DNA of 64,000 nt from Halomonas cupida (lineage in GTDB: Bacteria > Pseudomonadota > Gammaproteobacteria > Pseudomonadales > Halomonadaceae). A model generated the notes under the pieces. That model was not told where the DNA came from and made no database searches. It saw nothing but the letters and a program-made list of their open reading frames with translations. The DNA lies in contig NZ_FRCA01000001.1 in NCBI RefSeq assembly GCF_900142755.1, positions 184,888 through 248,887 on the forward strand, written 5' to 3'. Both the position numbers and the translations under genes were made by a program. Positions 1 to 8,942 of the stretch are shown in pieces. The number at the start of each line of letters is the position of its first letter. Position 1 is the first letter of the stretch.

Positions 1-96
1 GTGTCCAGCCGACGTCAATCGACTGCCTGGGCTTGAGACTTGAGCTGAGATATAAGCTGAAACGTGGGCCTCAGGCAGATTCAAGGGTGGTGATGA

Positions 97-783
97 GTGA
101 GTGGTGATATGACGATTTCCCCTTCAGCGGTAGACGGGGCTGTCAGCGAGACCGCTGCCAGTCAGGCCTTCGAGGCCATCAAGCGTGACCTGATTCGGGG
201 GCGCTTTGCAGCTGGCGAAAAGCTGGCCATCAGTGCCTTGAAGGCGGAATATCAGGTGGGGTTGAGCCCGCTGCGCGAGGCACTCAATCGCCTCTCGGCC
301 TATGGCCTTCTGGAACAGCACAACCAACGCGGCTTCCGAGTCCCACCGTTATCGGAGCAGGAGCTGGAAGATATCGCCAGACTGCGCATTCAACTGGAAT
401 GCATGGCCTTGACTCAGGCCATGCAGCAGGGCGATGCAGAGTGGGAATCTCAGTTGCTGGCGGCACAGCACCGTCTATTGCGAGCGGATCAGCAACCCAG
501 TCAAGTGGAGCAATGGGAGCAGGCCCACCTGCGGTTCCACCGAACCTTGCTGGCCCCCTGTGGATCGCCCTGGCTGCTGCGCTTCATTGGTCAGTTGCAT
601 GACCAGTTCGATCGTTATCGTCGTCTGGCCCCTCCCAACCCGGCCATTCGCGCACAGCTGGATGCACAGCACAGCGAACTGGTGGAAATGGCGCTGGATC
701 GACGCATTCAGGACGCCCGCAGCCTGCTGGAACAGCATATCCAGTTGTCATGGCAGGTGGCTCAGGGAGCCACCGGCTGTTGA
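97..783 (+). CDS. GntR-family (FadR/FCD subfamily) transcriptional regulator
   Basis: A DNA-binding repressor of about 228 residues. The N-terminal winged helix (about residues 20-85) contains the GntR-type stretch LSPLREALNRLSAYGLLEQ and the wing RGFRV. The remainder is an all-helical FCD ligand-binding domain, with the typical AHLRFHRTLL helix near residue 145. FCD regulators usually bind a small carboxylic acid that releases them from DNA. The start is uncertain: GTG at 97 follows an AGGGTGG ribosome site, while ATG at 109 has a weaker one. It lies head-to-tail (convergent) with the second GntR gene and close to a sugar-acid operon, so control of carboxylate catabolism is inferred, not shown. 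Confidence 0.88.
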   Translation: MSGDMTISPSAVDGAVSETAASQAFEAIKRDLIRGRFAAGEKLAISALKAEYQVGLSPLREALNRLSAYGLLEQHNQRGFRVPPLSEQELEDIARLRIQLECMALTQAMQQGDAEWESQLLAAQHRLLRADQQPSQVEQWEQAHLRFHRTLLAPCGSPWLLRFIGQLHDQFDRYRRLAPPNPAIRAQLDAQHSELVEMALDRRIQDARSLLEQHIQLSWQVAQGATGC

Positions 784-797
784 GCGTGGCTCGTCGG

Positions 798-1487
798 TCA
801 ACTGAAGGCACGGCGATAGAGACTCAGGTAGCGTTCCTTGGAGGGCAGTAGGTGCTCTCGGCACAACTGACGCAGCCTTTCACGGTCCTGGTCGCGGATG
901 GCATCGAGCATGGCGTGGTGCTCTCGACGTGCCTGAGACAGGCTTTCCTCGTCGGCAATGGCGATGAAGCGGATGCCATGGGCACGCTGGGCGAATTCGT
1001 TGATGGTCTGATACAGATAGGGATTGCCGGTCGCGGCGAACAGGGTGCGGTGAAAGGCGATGTTGAGGTGAAATACCTGACGCAGATCGTGCCTGTCCAC
1101 GGCGGCACTGTACGCCTGATGCACGCTTTCCAGTTCCTCGAGCCACTCGGCGGGAGCGGGAAGGGGCAGGGCATCGACACCTGCCAGTTCGAGAATCTCG
1201 CGCATCGCGTAGAGGTTCTCGACTTCTTCCGGTGTCCAGGTCTTGACGAAGGCACCGCGATTCTTGATGCGCTCGACCAGGCCGATGGTCTCGAGTTGAA
1301 ACAGGGCCTGCCGCACCACATGGCGTTTGCCGCTGAAGCGCTCGATCAGGTCTTCCTCGACCAGACGCTCTCGAGGGTGTAGCCGGCCCAGGACAATGTC
1401 CTCCTCAACGGCGGCGACAATATCCTCGACTCCGGTACTGGTATCCGCCGCTGGTGTGGCGCGGACAGTTGAAGACGGATTTCCCAT
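798..1487 (-). CDS. GntR-family (FCD) transcriptional regulator
   Basis: A 229-residue FadR-type regulator with an N-terminal winged helix (about residues 20-90, including VVRQALFQLETIGLVER and NRGAFVKTW) and an FCD effector domain carrying the usual histidines in IAFHRTLFAATGN and REHHAMLDAI. It is transcribed in the same direction as the upstream IlvD/Edd dehydratase gene, separated from it by about 190 bp that contain a seven-unit tandem repeat. The nearness to ilvD-like and transporter genes suggests it senses the sugar acid or an intermediate of that pathway. The family call is firm; the ligand is unknown. Confidence 0.92.
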   Translation of the reverse strand: MGNPSSTVRATPAADTSTGVEDIVAAVEEDIVLGRLHPRERLVEEDLIERFSGKRHVVRQALFQLETIGLVERIKNRGAFVKTWTPEEVENLYAMREILELAGVDALPLPAPAEWLEELESVHQAYSAAVDRHDLRQVFHLNIAFHRTLFAATGNPYLYQTINEFAQRAHGIRFIAIADEESLSQARREHHAMLDAIRDQDRERLRQLCREHLLPSKERYLSLYRRAFS

Positions 1488-1506
1488 GCTCGCTTCCCCT
1501 GCGATA

Positions 1507-1604
1507 AGTACTGTTCAAAGAGCGCTGTGCGAAGAATGCGGTGTGACGAGTACTGTGTGAAGAGCACTGTGTGAAGAGTACTTTGTGAGTAGTGCTGTGC
1601 GAAA
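1507..1604. repeat. Seven 14-bp tandem repeats in the leader of the GntR gene
   Basis: Seven consecutive 14-bp units, consensus AGTACTGTGTGAAG, run without gaps from 1507 to 1604, with a decayed eighth unit (AGTCGCGGG...) after it. Units differ at a few positions but keep exact 14-bp phase. The array begins 20 bp upstream of the start codon of the minus-strand GntR gene. The 14-bp period is not a multiple of three, so it is not a coding repeat. It could be an operator array, a leader RNA element or simple slippage expansion. Confidence 0.8.
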
Positions 1605-1676
1605 AGTCGCGGGCGCAATGACCGGCGATGCACAAGCCGTACATCGCCTCGTTGTCAGTCTACCAATCCCGGGCCC

Positions 1677-3437
1677 TCATGAGCGAGGTACCCGGCTGTG
1701 AGGTTGTGGGCGGCAAGCTCGGAAGTCGCAGCCTTCTTCCGCCTGCAGAATCTGCTCCATGAACAGTCGTCGATAGCCGAGCAGGTTGGTGTCTTCCTGC
1801 TGCGGAGACTGTTGTTGGCGTCTGGCCTGGAGTTCCTCTTCCGCGACTTCCAGCACCAGCTCGCGTGACTCCACATCCAGGCGAATAGTATCGCCGTCGC
1901 GCACCAGTCCCAGTGGTCCTCCCTGTGCCGATTCCGGTGATACATGCAGCACAATGGTGCCTGCCGCGGTACCACTCATGCGGCCATCGGAGATGCGTAC
2001 CATGTCCTTGACGCCCTGGGCTGCGAGCTTTTTCGGTATCGGAATATAGCCCGCTTCGGGCATGCCGGGGGCGCCCCTGGGGCCGATATTCTGCAACACC
2101 AGCACGTCATCGGCCTGAACATCGAGATTCGGGTCGTCGATGCGTTGGGCGAGATCCTCCAGCGAGGCAAATACCACGGCACGTCCGCGGTGACGCATCA
2201 GTTCGGGGCTGGCGGCCGACTGCTTGATGATGGCCCCGGCCGGGGCAAGGTTGCCACGCAGCACGGCGATTCCCCCGCGAGCATAGATGGGGTTGTGGCG
2301 TGACCGAACCACGGGTTGGTCGACCAGGTGTACCGCCGCATCGATATTCTCGCCCAGGGTGCGGCCGTTGATCGTCATGGCGTCGAGATGCAGCAATGGC
2401 TTGAGTTCACGCAGCAGCGTCGGCAGGCCTCCGGCACGATGCAGGTCTTCCATGTAGTGTTCGCCGGAGGGCTTCAGGTCGACCAGTACGGGAGTTTCAT
2501 GGCTCATGCGGTCGAAGGCATCGAGGTCGATGTCGATGCCCAGCCGGCCGGCAATGGCGGTCAGGTGGATCAGGCCATTGGTGGATCCGCCCAGTGCCAG
2601 TAGCACTCTCAGGGCATTCTCGAAGGCGTCTGGTGTCAGGATACGGTCCGGGGTTACGCCGGACCGTGCCAGGGCCACGGCGAGACTTCCGGAGTCCTCG
2701 GCCACTCGCAGGCGGTCGGCAAACACCGCCGGCGCCGTGGCGCTTCCCGGCAGCATGATACCGAGGGTTTCGGCGAGGCAGGCCATGGTGCTGGCGGTCC
2801 CCATCACCGAGCAGGTGCCTACGGTCGGTACCAGCTTGTCGTTGACCTCGGCGATCTCGGCATCGTCGATATCCTCGCCTCGGTACATGGCCCAGTAGCG
2901 GCGACAGTCGGTACAGGCGCCCACGCGAGTGCCACGATGGGAACCGGTCAACATCGGGCCGGTCACCACCTGAACGGTGGGAATGCCGGCACTGGCAGCG
3001 GCCATCAACTGGGCGGGCACCGTCTTGTCGCAGCCGCCGATCAGTACCACCGCATCCATTGGCTGGGCGCGAATCATCTCTTCGGTATCGATGGCCATCA
3101 GGTTGCGTAGATACATGCTGGTGGGGTGGGCGAAGGACTCGTGCAGGGTAATGGTCGGAAAGTCCACCGGCAGGCCGCCCGCCAGCATGACGCCGCGCTT
3201 GATGCTCTCCACCAGGCCGGGGACATTGCCGTGGCAGGCGTTGTAGCCGCTGTAGGTGTTGGCAATCCCGATGACTGGACGTGACAGGGCGTCGTCGGTG
3301 TACCCCATACCCTTGATGAAGGCCTTGCGCAGGAACAGCGAGAAGGCCGCGTCGCCATAGTTGGTCAAGCGGTTGGACATGCCATGACCTTGATGGCCGG
3401 TGCTGTCTCCCTTGCGCTGTTGCTGGTCATCGCTCAT
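1677..3437 (-). CDS. IlvD/Edd-family sugar-acid (aldonate) dehydratase
   Basis: An iron-sulfur dehydratase of about 586 residues that removes water from a 2,3-dihydroxy acid to give a 2-keto-3-deoxy acid. Family motifs are clear: GGCDKTVPAQ and TVGTCSVMGTASTMA hold cluster cysteines, GACTDC lies between them, and the C-terminal VRISDGRMSGTAAG is the active-site loop. Length and the GACTDC/CRRYW region resemble arabonate/xylonate-type dehydratases more than biosynthetic IlvD. The ATG at 3437 is chosen because GAGGAA lies 6 bp upstream; an upstream in-frame start at 3458 is less likely. It is divergent from the TTT transporter operon, and an aldonate substrate is inferred from that context. Exact substrate is unknown. 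Confidence 0.9.
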   Translation of the reverse strand: MSDDQQQRKGDSTGHQGHGMSNRLTNYGDAAFSLFLRKAFIKGMGYTDDALSRPVIGIANTYSGYNACHGNVPGLVESIKRGVMLAGGLPVDFPTITLHESFAHPTSMYLRNLMAIDTEEMIRAQPMDAVVLIGGCDKTVPAQLMAAASAGIPTVQVVTGPMLTGSHRGTRVGACTDCRRYWAMYRGEDIDDAEIAEVNDKLVPTVGTCSVMGTASTMACLAETLGIMLPGSATAPAVFADRLRVAEDSGSLAVALARSGVTPDRILTPDAFENALRVLLALGGSTNGLIHLTAIAGRLGIDIDLDAFDRMSHETPVLVDLKPSGEHYMEDLHRAGGLPTLLRELKPLLHLDAMTINGRTLGENIDAAVHLVDQPVVRSRHNPIYARGGIAVLRGNLAPAGAIIKQSAASPELMRHRGRAVVFASLEDLAQRIDDPNLDVQADDVLVLQNIGPRGAPGMPEAGYIPIPKKLAAQGVKDMVRISDGRMSGTAAGTIVLHVSPESAQGGPLGLVRDGDTIRLDVESRELVLEVAEEELQARRQQQSPQQEDTNLLGYRRLFMEQILQAEEGCDFRACRPQPHSRVPRS

Positions 3438-3539
3438 CGAAGATTCCTCGCTGGTCACATGGTTTGTTGTATTTGGCAGTGCCTGTTGCTGCCGGATTCA
3501 GTTGCCTCTGCACTGGAGGCTAGGTGGCGATAATATCTT

Positions 3540-3558
3540 TGACAAGATTATTGACAAT
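3540..3558. promoter_or_regulatory. Direct heptamer repeat in the ilvD-like/tctC-like divergent promoter region
   Basis: The 218-bp gap between the divergent dehydratase and TctC-like genes is AT-rich for this genome and holds two TTGACAA heptamers (3540-3546 and 3552-3558) in direct repeat, 12 bp apart. Each could be a -35 element for the plus-strand operon, with TACTAG at 3573-3578 as a poor -10. Together they may form a regulator site. GntR proteins nearby are the obvious candidates; this is inference. Confidence 0.35.
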
Positions 3559-3655
3559 TTTATTGGCAGTCTACTAGCTTGATTCCGGCAAGTGCGATCC
3601 CTGCCCTCAGCCATGCTGTGGCGCAGCACAACGACAACAGCACTGGAGATTCCTC

Positions 3656-4627
3656 ATGATCAAGCGTGGAGCAACTGCCGCCGTTCTCGTATCCGGCATG
3701 CTGGTAGCGGGTCTGGCCCAGGCCGAGTACTCGGCAGGAGATGAAATCAAGGTACTGCAGGGCTTCAAGGCCGGCGGTGGTAGTGACACCCTGGCGCAAC
3801 TGACGCAACCCTTCCTCAGCGAGGCGCTGGGCGTGGATTTCGTCAACGAGTATCTACCCGGAGCCACCGGTGCCATTGCCTGGACCAGACTGGCCAAGCA
3901 GTCCCAGGCCGATGGCACCGTCATCAGCATCACCAACACCCCGATGCTGATGACCAACTACATCATGAATGACTCCATCACCTACTCGGTGGATGAAATG
4001 ACACCGATTGCCAATGTGGTGACGGACCCCGGCATCATTGTGGTACCCGCGGACAGCCCCTACGAGACGGTGGAAGACTTTCTTGCTGCCGCCGAGGCAA
4101 GCCCTGGAACCATCACCGTGGGCAATTCCGGTGTCGGTGGTGATGATTTCTTTTCCACCATCCTGATCGAGCAGGCCACCGGGCTGTCCTTCCAGAAGGT
4201 GCCTTTCCAGGGGGATGGGCCCTCGGCAACCGCTGCCATGGGCGGACAGGTGGATGCCAGTTTCAACAACCTCGGCAATGTCTACGGCCATATCGAGGCG
4301 GGGAGCCTGCGTGCCCTGGCGGTGTTCTCCGCTGAGCGTCTGGAAATGCTGGCCGATGTACCGACCATGGCCGAGAAGGGCGTGGATGTGGTTGCCGGTT
4401 CATCACGGGGTTACAGCGCGCCGGCGGACATCCCGGACGAAGCCCGTGAGCAGCTGATTGCTGCCTTCGAGTCGCTGAAGGACAACGAGGAGTTTCAGCA
4501 GACTGCGCGTGACCGGGCTCTCAACCTGGATATTCGGACCGGGGATGACTACCAGCAGATGATCAAGGACATGGAAACCCAGTACGAGCAGATCTGGGAA
4601 GAAGTGAAGGACCAGGTCAACGAGTGA
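3656..4627 (+). CDS. Tripartite tricarboxylate transporter substrate-binding protein (TctC/Bug family)
   Basis: A periplasmic solute-binding protein of 323 residues with a cleavable signal peptide (about residues 1-23, ending GLAQA). The mature protein has Bug-family features: the early GFKAGGGSDTLAQ loop, which normally contacts the ligand carboxylate, LPGATGAIAWT, and the GNSGVGGDDFF and VPFQGDGPSATAAMGGQVDA segments. It captures a carboxylate and passes it to the TctB/TctA membrane pair encoded just downstream. The start is supported by GGAG about 9 bp before the ATG. It heads the plus-strand catabolic operon. Confidence 0.93.
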   Translation: MIKRGATAAVLVSGMLVAGLAQAEYSAGDEIKVLQGFKAGGGSDTLAQLTQPFLSEALGVDFVNEYLPGATGAIAWTRLAKQSQADGTVISITNTPMLMTNYIMNDSITYSVDEMTPIANVVTDPGIIVVPADSPYETVEDFLAAAEASPGTITVGNSGVGGDDFFSTILIEQATGLSFQKVPFQGDGPSATAAMGGQVDASFNNLGNVYGHIEAGSLRALAVFSAERLEMLADVPTMAEKGVDVVAGSSRGYSAPADIPDEAREQLIAAFESLKDNEEFQQTARDRALNLDIRTGDDYQQMIKDMETQYEQIWEEVKDQVNE

Positions 4628-4662
4628 TGGCCAGTGGATGATCATGGATTGGAGGGGCTGCA

Positions 4663-5142
4663 ATGAATATCAGTCGTGTGGCCCTGGCGCTGGTCAGTAT
4701 CGGCATTGCCGGGGTCTTCTATGTCAATGCGCTGGAGTATCCATCACGCGCAGCGAGCATGCCATTGATCTATTCGGTGGTCGTGGCCCTGCTCGGTGTC
4801 GCGATGCTGGTTCAGGAAGTGGTCGGGGCTCGGCGTCGGAAGCTGGCGCCTGCCCCGTCATCTGACACCTCTGAGGGCGACAGCAGCGAAACAGGCGGGC
4901 AGCGCTGGAAGGCCCTGCTGGTACTTGTACTGGCGGCGGTCTACATCAACTGCATCATGTGGCTGGGCTATGTATTGGCGACGGTGGTGTTCATGTTGGT
5001 CGCCCTGGCCATCGTTCGCCACGTGGCACTGCGCTTCAGTCTGATCGGCATCTCGTTGCTGGTGGCCATGGTGTGTCTGGTGTTCATCGGCTTTCTCGGT
5101 TTGCCCGTGCCACTTCTACCTCCCTTCCTGGCAGCATTCTGA
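4663..5142 (+). CDS. Tripartite tricarboxylate transporter small membrane subunit (TctB family)
   Basis: A 159-residue inner-membrane protein with four predicted hydrophobic helices (near residues 5-22, 32-50, 80-118 as a long pair, and 130-158), the normal layout of TctB. TctB is the small, poorly conserved partner of TctA; identity rests on size, topology and its place between the TctC-like and TctA-like genes. A GGAGGGG ribosome site lies 7 bp before the ATG. A charged, Ser/Glu-rich loop (about residues 60-83) separates the two hairpins. Confidence 0.88.
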   Translation: MNISRVALALVSIGIAGVFYVNALEYPSRAASMPLIYSVVVALLGVAMLVQEVVGARRRKLAPAPSSDTSEGDSSETGGQRWKALLVLVLAAVYINCIMWLGYVLATVVFMLVALAIVRHVALRFSLIGISLLVAMVCLVFIGFLGLPVPLLPPFLAAF

Positions 5143-5202
5143 TCTTCCCGACTGCTGTCATCTGGAGGCAGATGGCGGCAGCCGGGGATGGAGTCTTGTG
5201 TA

Positions 5203-6714
5203 ATGGATAATTCCCTGATCATGACCGGACTGGTCAACGTGCTGAGTTTCACCAACGTGGCGTTGGTGATAGGCGGCACCCTGCTGGGCCTGTTCGTGGG
5301 TGCCATGCCGGGGTTGTCGGCGACCATGGCGCTGGCACTGCTGTTGCCGCTGACCTTCTCGATGGAACCGGCCAGTGGTTTGAGCATGCTGGCGGCGCTT
5401 TATGTAGGAGCGTCCTACGGTGGTTCGATCGCAGCCATCCTTCTGCGTACGCCAGGCACCCCATCGGCGGCCGCCACGGTGCTGGATGGCTTTCCTCTTT
5501 CCCAGCAGGGCAAGGCTGGGCAGGCGCTGGGTGTGTCGCTGTTTGCTTCCTTCTTCGGTGGGCTGCTCAGCGGTGTGGCCTTGCTGACGGCCGCGCCGCT
5601 ATTGGGAGTGATGGTGCTCAAGTTCGGTCCGGTGGAACTGTTCGCCATTGCCGTGCTGGGCATCACCATCATCGGCTCGTTGTCTCAGGGCTCGGTGATC
5701 AGTGGTCTGCTGTCCGGGGCGTTGGGGCTGTTGCTGAGTACGGTGGGCATGGACCTGATTACCGGCACGCCGCGCATGACCTTCGGCAATATCAACCTGT
5801 TTTCGGGCATCGAGTTCACCGTGGCGTTGATCGGGTTGTTCTCGATCCCCCAGGCACTGTTGTTGATCGAGAAGGCGCACGGTACTCAGAAGGTCGCCAG
5901 CCGCATCACTGACCGGCTGATTCCGCGTCTATCCGAGTTGCGGCGCCTGATGCCCAACATTCTGCGTTCCAGTGGTATCGGCATTGTGACAGGGCTGATC
6001 CCTGGCACCGGAGGAGATACCGCCAGTTGGTTCGCCTATAACGAGGCCAAGCGCTTTGCCCGTGACAAGAGTCGTTTCGGCAACGGTGATCTGGCAGGTG
6101 TTGCTGCCCCCGAGGCGGCCAACAATGCTGTGGTGGGTGGGGCGCTGATTCCCACCATTGCGCTGGGGATTCCCGGCAGCTCATCGACGGCCATTCTGCT
6201 GGGTGCCTTGATGGTGCAGGGCATTCTGCCGGGTCCCAATCTGCTCACCGACTATGGCGATGTCACCTACACCCTGATCTGGGCGGTCATCATGGCCAAC
6301 ATCGGCCTGCTGGTCGTGGGGCTCATGTTCACTCGCATGTGTGTGGCAGTGACCCGAATTCCGGACAGTTTCGTCGCCTGCGCCATCATCACCCTCTGCG
6401 TCATCGGCGCCTTCGCCATCAACAACAGTCTGTTCGAGGTCGGTCTGATGCTGGGCTTCGGATTGTTCGGCTACTGGATGCAGAAGGCCGGTGTCTCTCC
6501 GGCACCGATGGTGATTGGTCTGATCCTGGGGCCGGTCATGGAAACCAGCTTCCAGCAGTCCATGCTGATCGGCCAGGGACGTATGAGCATCTTCCTCGAT
6601 AGCCCCATTGCGGTGGTGCTGCTTTGCATCGCGGCGCTGTCGATTCTACAGGCGACACCACTGTTCCGCTGGCTGCGCACGGCAGTCGGCGGGCTGCGCC
6701 AGACGCAACGATGA
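5203..6714 (+). CDS. Tripartite tricarboxylate transporter large permease (TctA family)
   Basis: The main channel subunit of the TTT importer, about 503 residues with roughly 11-12 membrane helices. TctA signatures are plain: GAMPGLSATMALALLLP near the N-terminus, YVGASYGGSIAAILLRTPGTPSAAATVLDG, and a second inverted-topology repeat with TGLIPGTGGDTASWFAYNEAKRFA and GIPGSSSTAILLGALMVQGI. The ATG at 5203 fits the family's usual N-terminus and follows GGAG by 9 bp; ATG 5188 is an alternative. The ligand is presumably the acid degraded by the downstream enzymes. Confidence 0.93.
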   Translation: MDNSLIMTGLVNVLSFTNVALVIGGTLLGLFVGAMPGLSATMALALLLPLTFSMEPASGLSMLAALYVGASYGGSIAAILLRTPGTPSAAATVLDGFPLSQQGKAGQALGVSLFASFFGGLLSGVALLTAAPLLGVMVLKFGPVELFAIAVLGITIIGSLSQGSVISGLLSGALGLLLSTVGMDLITGTPRMTFGNINLFSGIEFTVALIGLFSIPQALLLIEKAHGTQKVASRITDRLIPRLSELRRLMPNILRSSGIGIVTGLIPGTGGDTASWFAYNEAKRFARDKSRFGNGDLAGVAAPEAANNAVVGGALIPTIALGIPGSSSTAILLGALMVQGILPGPNLLTDYGDVTYTLIWAVIMANIGLLVVGLMFTRMCVAVTRIPDSFVACAIITLCVIGAFAINNSLFEVGLMLGFGLFGYWMQKAGVSPAPMVIGLILGPVMETSFQQSMLIGQGRMSIFLDSPIAVVLLCIAALSILQATPLFRWLRTAVGGLRQTQR

Positions 6715-6773
6715 AAGTATAGATATAGATAACCCCAGGACAACCCACAGGACAAATCCAGCGAGGACCCTTC

Positions 6774-7895
6774 ATGACAACGATAAGATCGGTACGTGCC
6801 CGCACTATCAGTGTGCCTCTGGACCACCCCACCAGTTTCTCCAATCGCCAGGTATTCAAGCGCGACTATGCGGTCGTGGAGGTTGAGGGTGAGGACGGCC
6901 ACAAGGGCATTGGCTTCTGTTATGGCGGCAGCAACGCCGGTGCGTTGGTTACCCATGCGGTACGTGAACTGTTCGCACCGCTGCTGGTTGGCGCTGATTG
7001 TCATGCCACCGAGGCGCTGTGGCAGAAAATGTACCAGGAGGCGCTGTTGCATGGCCGTTGCGGCTCGGTGATGCGCGCCATCAGCATTCTCGATACCGCG
7101 CTGTGGGATCGCAATGCTCGAGCGGCGGGGTTGCCGTTGTACAAGTACCTTGGGGCCAGCGATCTGGAGTCTGTCCCGGCCTATGCCAGTGGCGGCTATT
7201 ACCTCGAGGGCAAGACACCAGATCATCTCGCCCAGGAAATGGCCAATCATGTGGAACAGGGCTTCACGGCGGTCAAGATCAAGGTGGGGCGCGGAGACCT
7301 GGCCAGTGAAGAAGCGCGTCTGGCTGCGGTGCGAGAGGCCATCGGACCGCATGTGCAACTGATGATGGATGCCAACAACGCCTGGCATGATCTACCCAGT
7401 GCGCTGGCCTTCATGCGCATGGCTGAGCCTTATTTTCCGTTCTGGATCGAGGAGCCCTTCAGTCCGGATGACATCGACAATCACCGCCGTCTGGCCGAGC
7501 GTACACCTGTACCGGTGGCGACCGGCGAGATTGAGGCAGGGCGCTGGCGCTTCCGCGAGCTGCTCGACAAGGAAGCGGCAATGATCCTGCAGACCGATGC
7601 TGCCGTGTGTGGTGGTATCAGTGAGTTTCGTCGTATTGCGGCCACCGCTGCCAGCTTCGGTGTGGAGATCTATCCTCATTGGTTCCATGACCTGCATGTG
7701 CATCTGGTGGCGTCGGCACCCAACGTGCGCATGGTTGAGTTTTTCGCCGATGATCAGGTGCTCAACTTTCGCCGTCTGGTCGATACCCAGCTGGAGCTCG
7801 ACAACGGACGTTTGCTGTTGCCGAAGACACCAGGCCTCGGCTTCGACTTCGATGCGGAGACGCTGGACCGTTTTGCCAGCGACGCCTGGCAGTAG
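6774..7895 (+). CDS. Mandelate racemase/muconate lactonizing (enolase superfamily) enzyme
   Basis: A 373-residue enolase-superfamily enzyme that abstracts the proton alpha to a carboxylate. It has an N-terminal capping domain (about 1-125) and a modified TIM barrel. Visible catalytic features are the KIKVG Lys-x-Lys motif near residue 165, metal ligands in MMDANNAW, WIEEPF and ATGEIEAG, and a late His in EIYPHWFHDLHVHL. The pattern fits mandelate-racemase-group acid-sugar dehydratases or racemases. It sits 60 bp after TctA and 36 bp before the DapA-like gene in one operon, so it probably acts on the imported acid. Dehydratase versus racemase cannot be decided here. Confidence 0.9.
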   Translation: MTTIRSVRARTISVPLDHPTSFSNRQVFKRDYAVVEVEGEDGHKGIGFCYGGSNAGALVTHAVRELFAPLLVGADCHATEALWQKMYQEALLHGRCGSVMRAISILDTALWDRNARAAGLPLYKYLGASDLESVPAYASGGYYLEGKTPDHLAQEMANHVEQGFTAVKIKVGRGDLASEEARLAAVREAIGPHVQLMMDANNAWHDLPSALAFMRMAEPYFPFWIEEPFSPDDIDNHRRLAERTPVPVATGEIEAGRWRFRELLDKEAAMILQTDAAVCGGISEFRRIAATAASFGVEIYPHWFHDLHVHLVASAPNVRMVEFFADDQVLNFRRLVDTQLELDNGRLLLPKTPGLGFDFDAETLDRFASDAWQ

Positions 7896-7931
7896 ACGGC
7901 CCCATCTCGGTAACCGTTCAAGGAGGTCTTC

Positions 7932-8942
7932 ATGTTTCCCGGTTCTACACAACAGGCGGACTCGGGGCAGGATGCCGGTTCGCCGGCATCCGCCGCAGGA
8001 AGGGTCTGGGCACCGGTCATCACTCCCTTTGATGATGAGCTGACGCCTCGCGCGAAGTCGTTGGTGGCCCATGGCCGTTGGCTGGTTTCCCATGGTGTGG
8101 GGTTGGCAGTGTTCGGCACCAATTCCGAGGCCAACTCGATGGCAGTGGCGGAAAAGCAGGCGTTGCTGAGTGCGCTGGTCGAGGGCGGTATCGAGGGTGA
8201 GACGCTGATGCCGGGCACGGGGCATTGCGCCATTCCCGACACGGTCACACTGTCACGGCATGCCCTCGACTGCGGTTGTGCGGGTGTGTTGATGTTGCCG
8301 CCGTTCTACTACAAGGGCGTCAGCGACGAAGGGCTGTTTCGCTACTACGCCGAGGTCATCGATAGGGTCGGCGATGATCGGCTGCGTCTGTATCTCTACC
8401 ACATTCCCCAGGTGGCTCAGGTACCGCTGTCGCTGGATCTGATTGCACGCCTGCGTGCCACCTTCCCGAACATCATTGCCGGTATCAAGGACAGCGCTGG
8501 CGACTGGGCGCATACCCAAGCACTGATTGAGCAGTTCGCGGCTGACGACTTTGCGGTATACGCCGGCAGTGAACGTTTTCTGCTCGACACCCTGCGAGCG
8601 GGAGGCGCCGGCTGTATCAGTGCCACCGCCAACGTCAATCCTCAAGCCATTGCTGCGCTGGCCTCCCGTTGGCAGAGCAATGGGGCTGATGAACAACAGC
8701 AACGGCTCAATGCCATACGCGATTGTTTCGAGGGCTTTCCGGTCATTCCTGCAATGAAGGCGGCAACAGCGCATTTCTTCGCTGATGCGGACTGGCGAAG
8801 GGTCCGGCCACCGCTGGTCGAACTCGATGAGGAGCGTTGTCGTTCGCTGATCACTCAGCTGGAGGCAATGGGGTTCTCGATGGCCGGACCCTCGATGTCC
8901 GACTCCTCGATGTCTAAACCGGGGGAGCAACATAATGGCTGA
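7932..8942 (+). CDS. Dihydrodipicolinate synthase/N-acetylneuraminate lyase family protein
   Basis: A class I aldolase-fold enzyme of 336 residues. The Schiff-base lysine is in AGIKDSAGDW (near residue 185), the family tyrosine is in YLYHIPQ, and GTNSEANSM replaces the usual GTTGE loop. In a sugar-acid operon such proteins split or dehydrate a 2-keto-3-deoxy acid, giving pyruvate plus an aldehyde, or a semialdehyde. The C-terminus (after about residue 315) contains a short Ser-Met-rich tandem stretch (MAGPSMSDSSMSK) likely of slippage origin. It overlaps the next gene by 8 bp, so translation is probably coupled. The biosynthetic DapA role is unlikely in this context. Confidence 0.9.
   Translation: MFPGSTQQADSGQDAGSPASAAGRVWAPVITPFDDELTPRAKSLVAHGRWLVSHGVGLAVFGTNSEANSMAVAEKQALLSALVEGGIEGETLMPGTGHCAIPDTVTLSRHALDCGCAGVLMLPPFYYKGVSDEGLFRYYAEVIDRVGDDRLRLYLYHIPQVAQVPLSLDLIARLRATFPNIIAGIKDSAGDWAHTQALIEQFAADDFAVYAGSERFLLDTLRAGGAGCISATANVNPQAIAALASRWQSNGADEQQQRLNAIRDCFEGFPVIPAMKAATAHFFADADWRRVRPPLVELDEERCRSLITQLEAMGFSMAGPSMSDSSMSKPGEQHNG

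Noticed and set aside
852..1382. Long plus-strand open frame opposite the second GntR gene
   Set aside because: Mirror frame of a strongly recognisable GntR protein; its own translation matches nothing and GC-rich codon structure explains it. Many similar antisense frames (for example 20461-21306, 21376-22554, 41299-42645, 14078-14965) were rejected for the same reason.
1507..1604. 14-bp tandem array considered as a CRISPR
   Set aside because: Units are directly adjacent with no spacers, and no cas genes are in the window.
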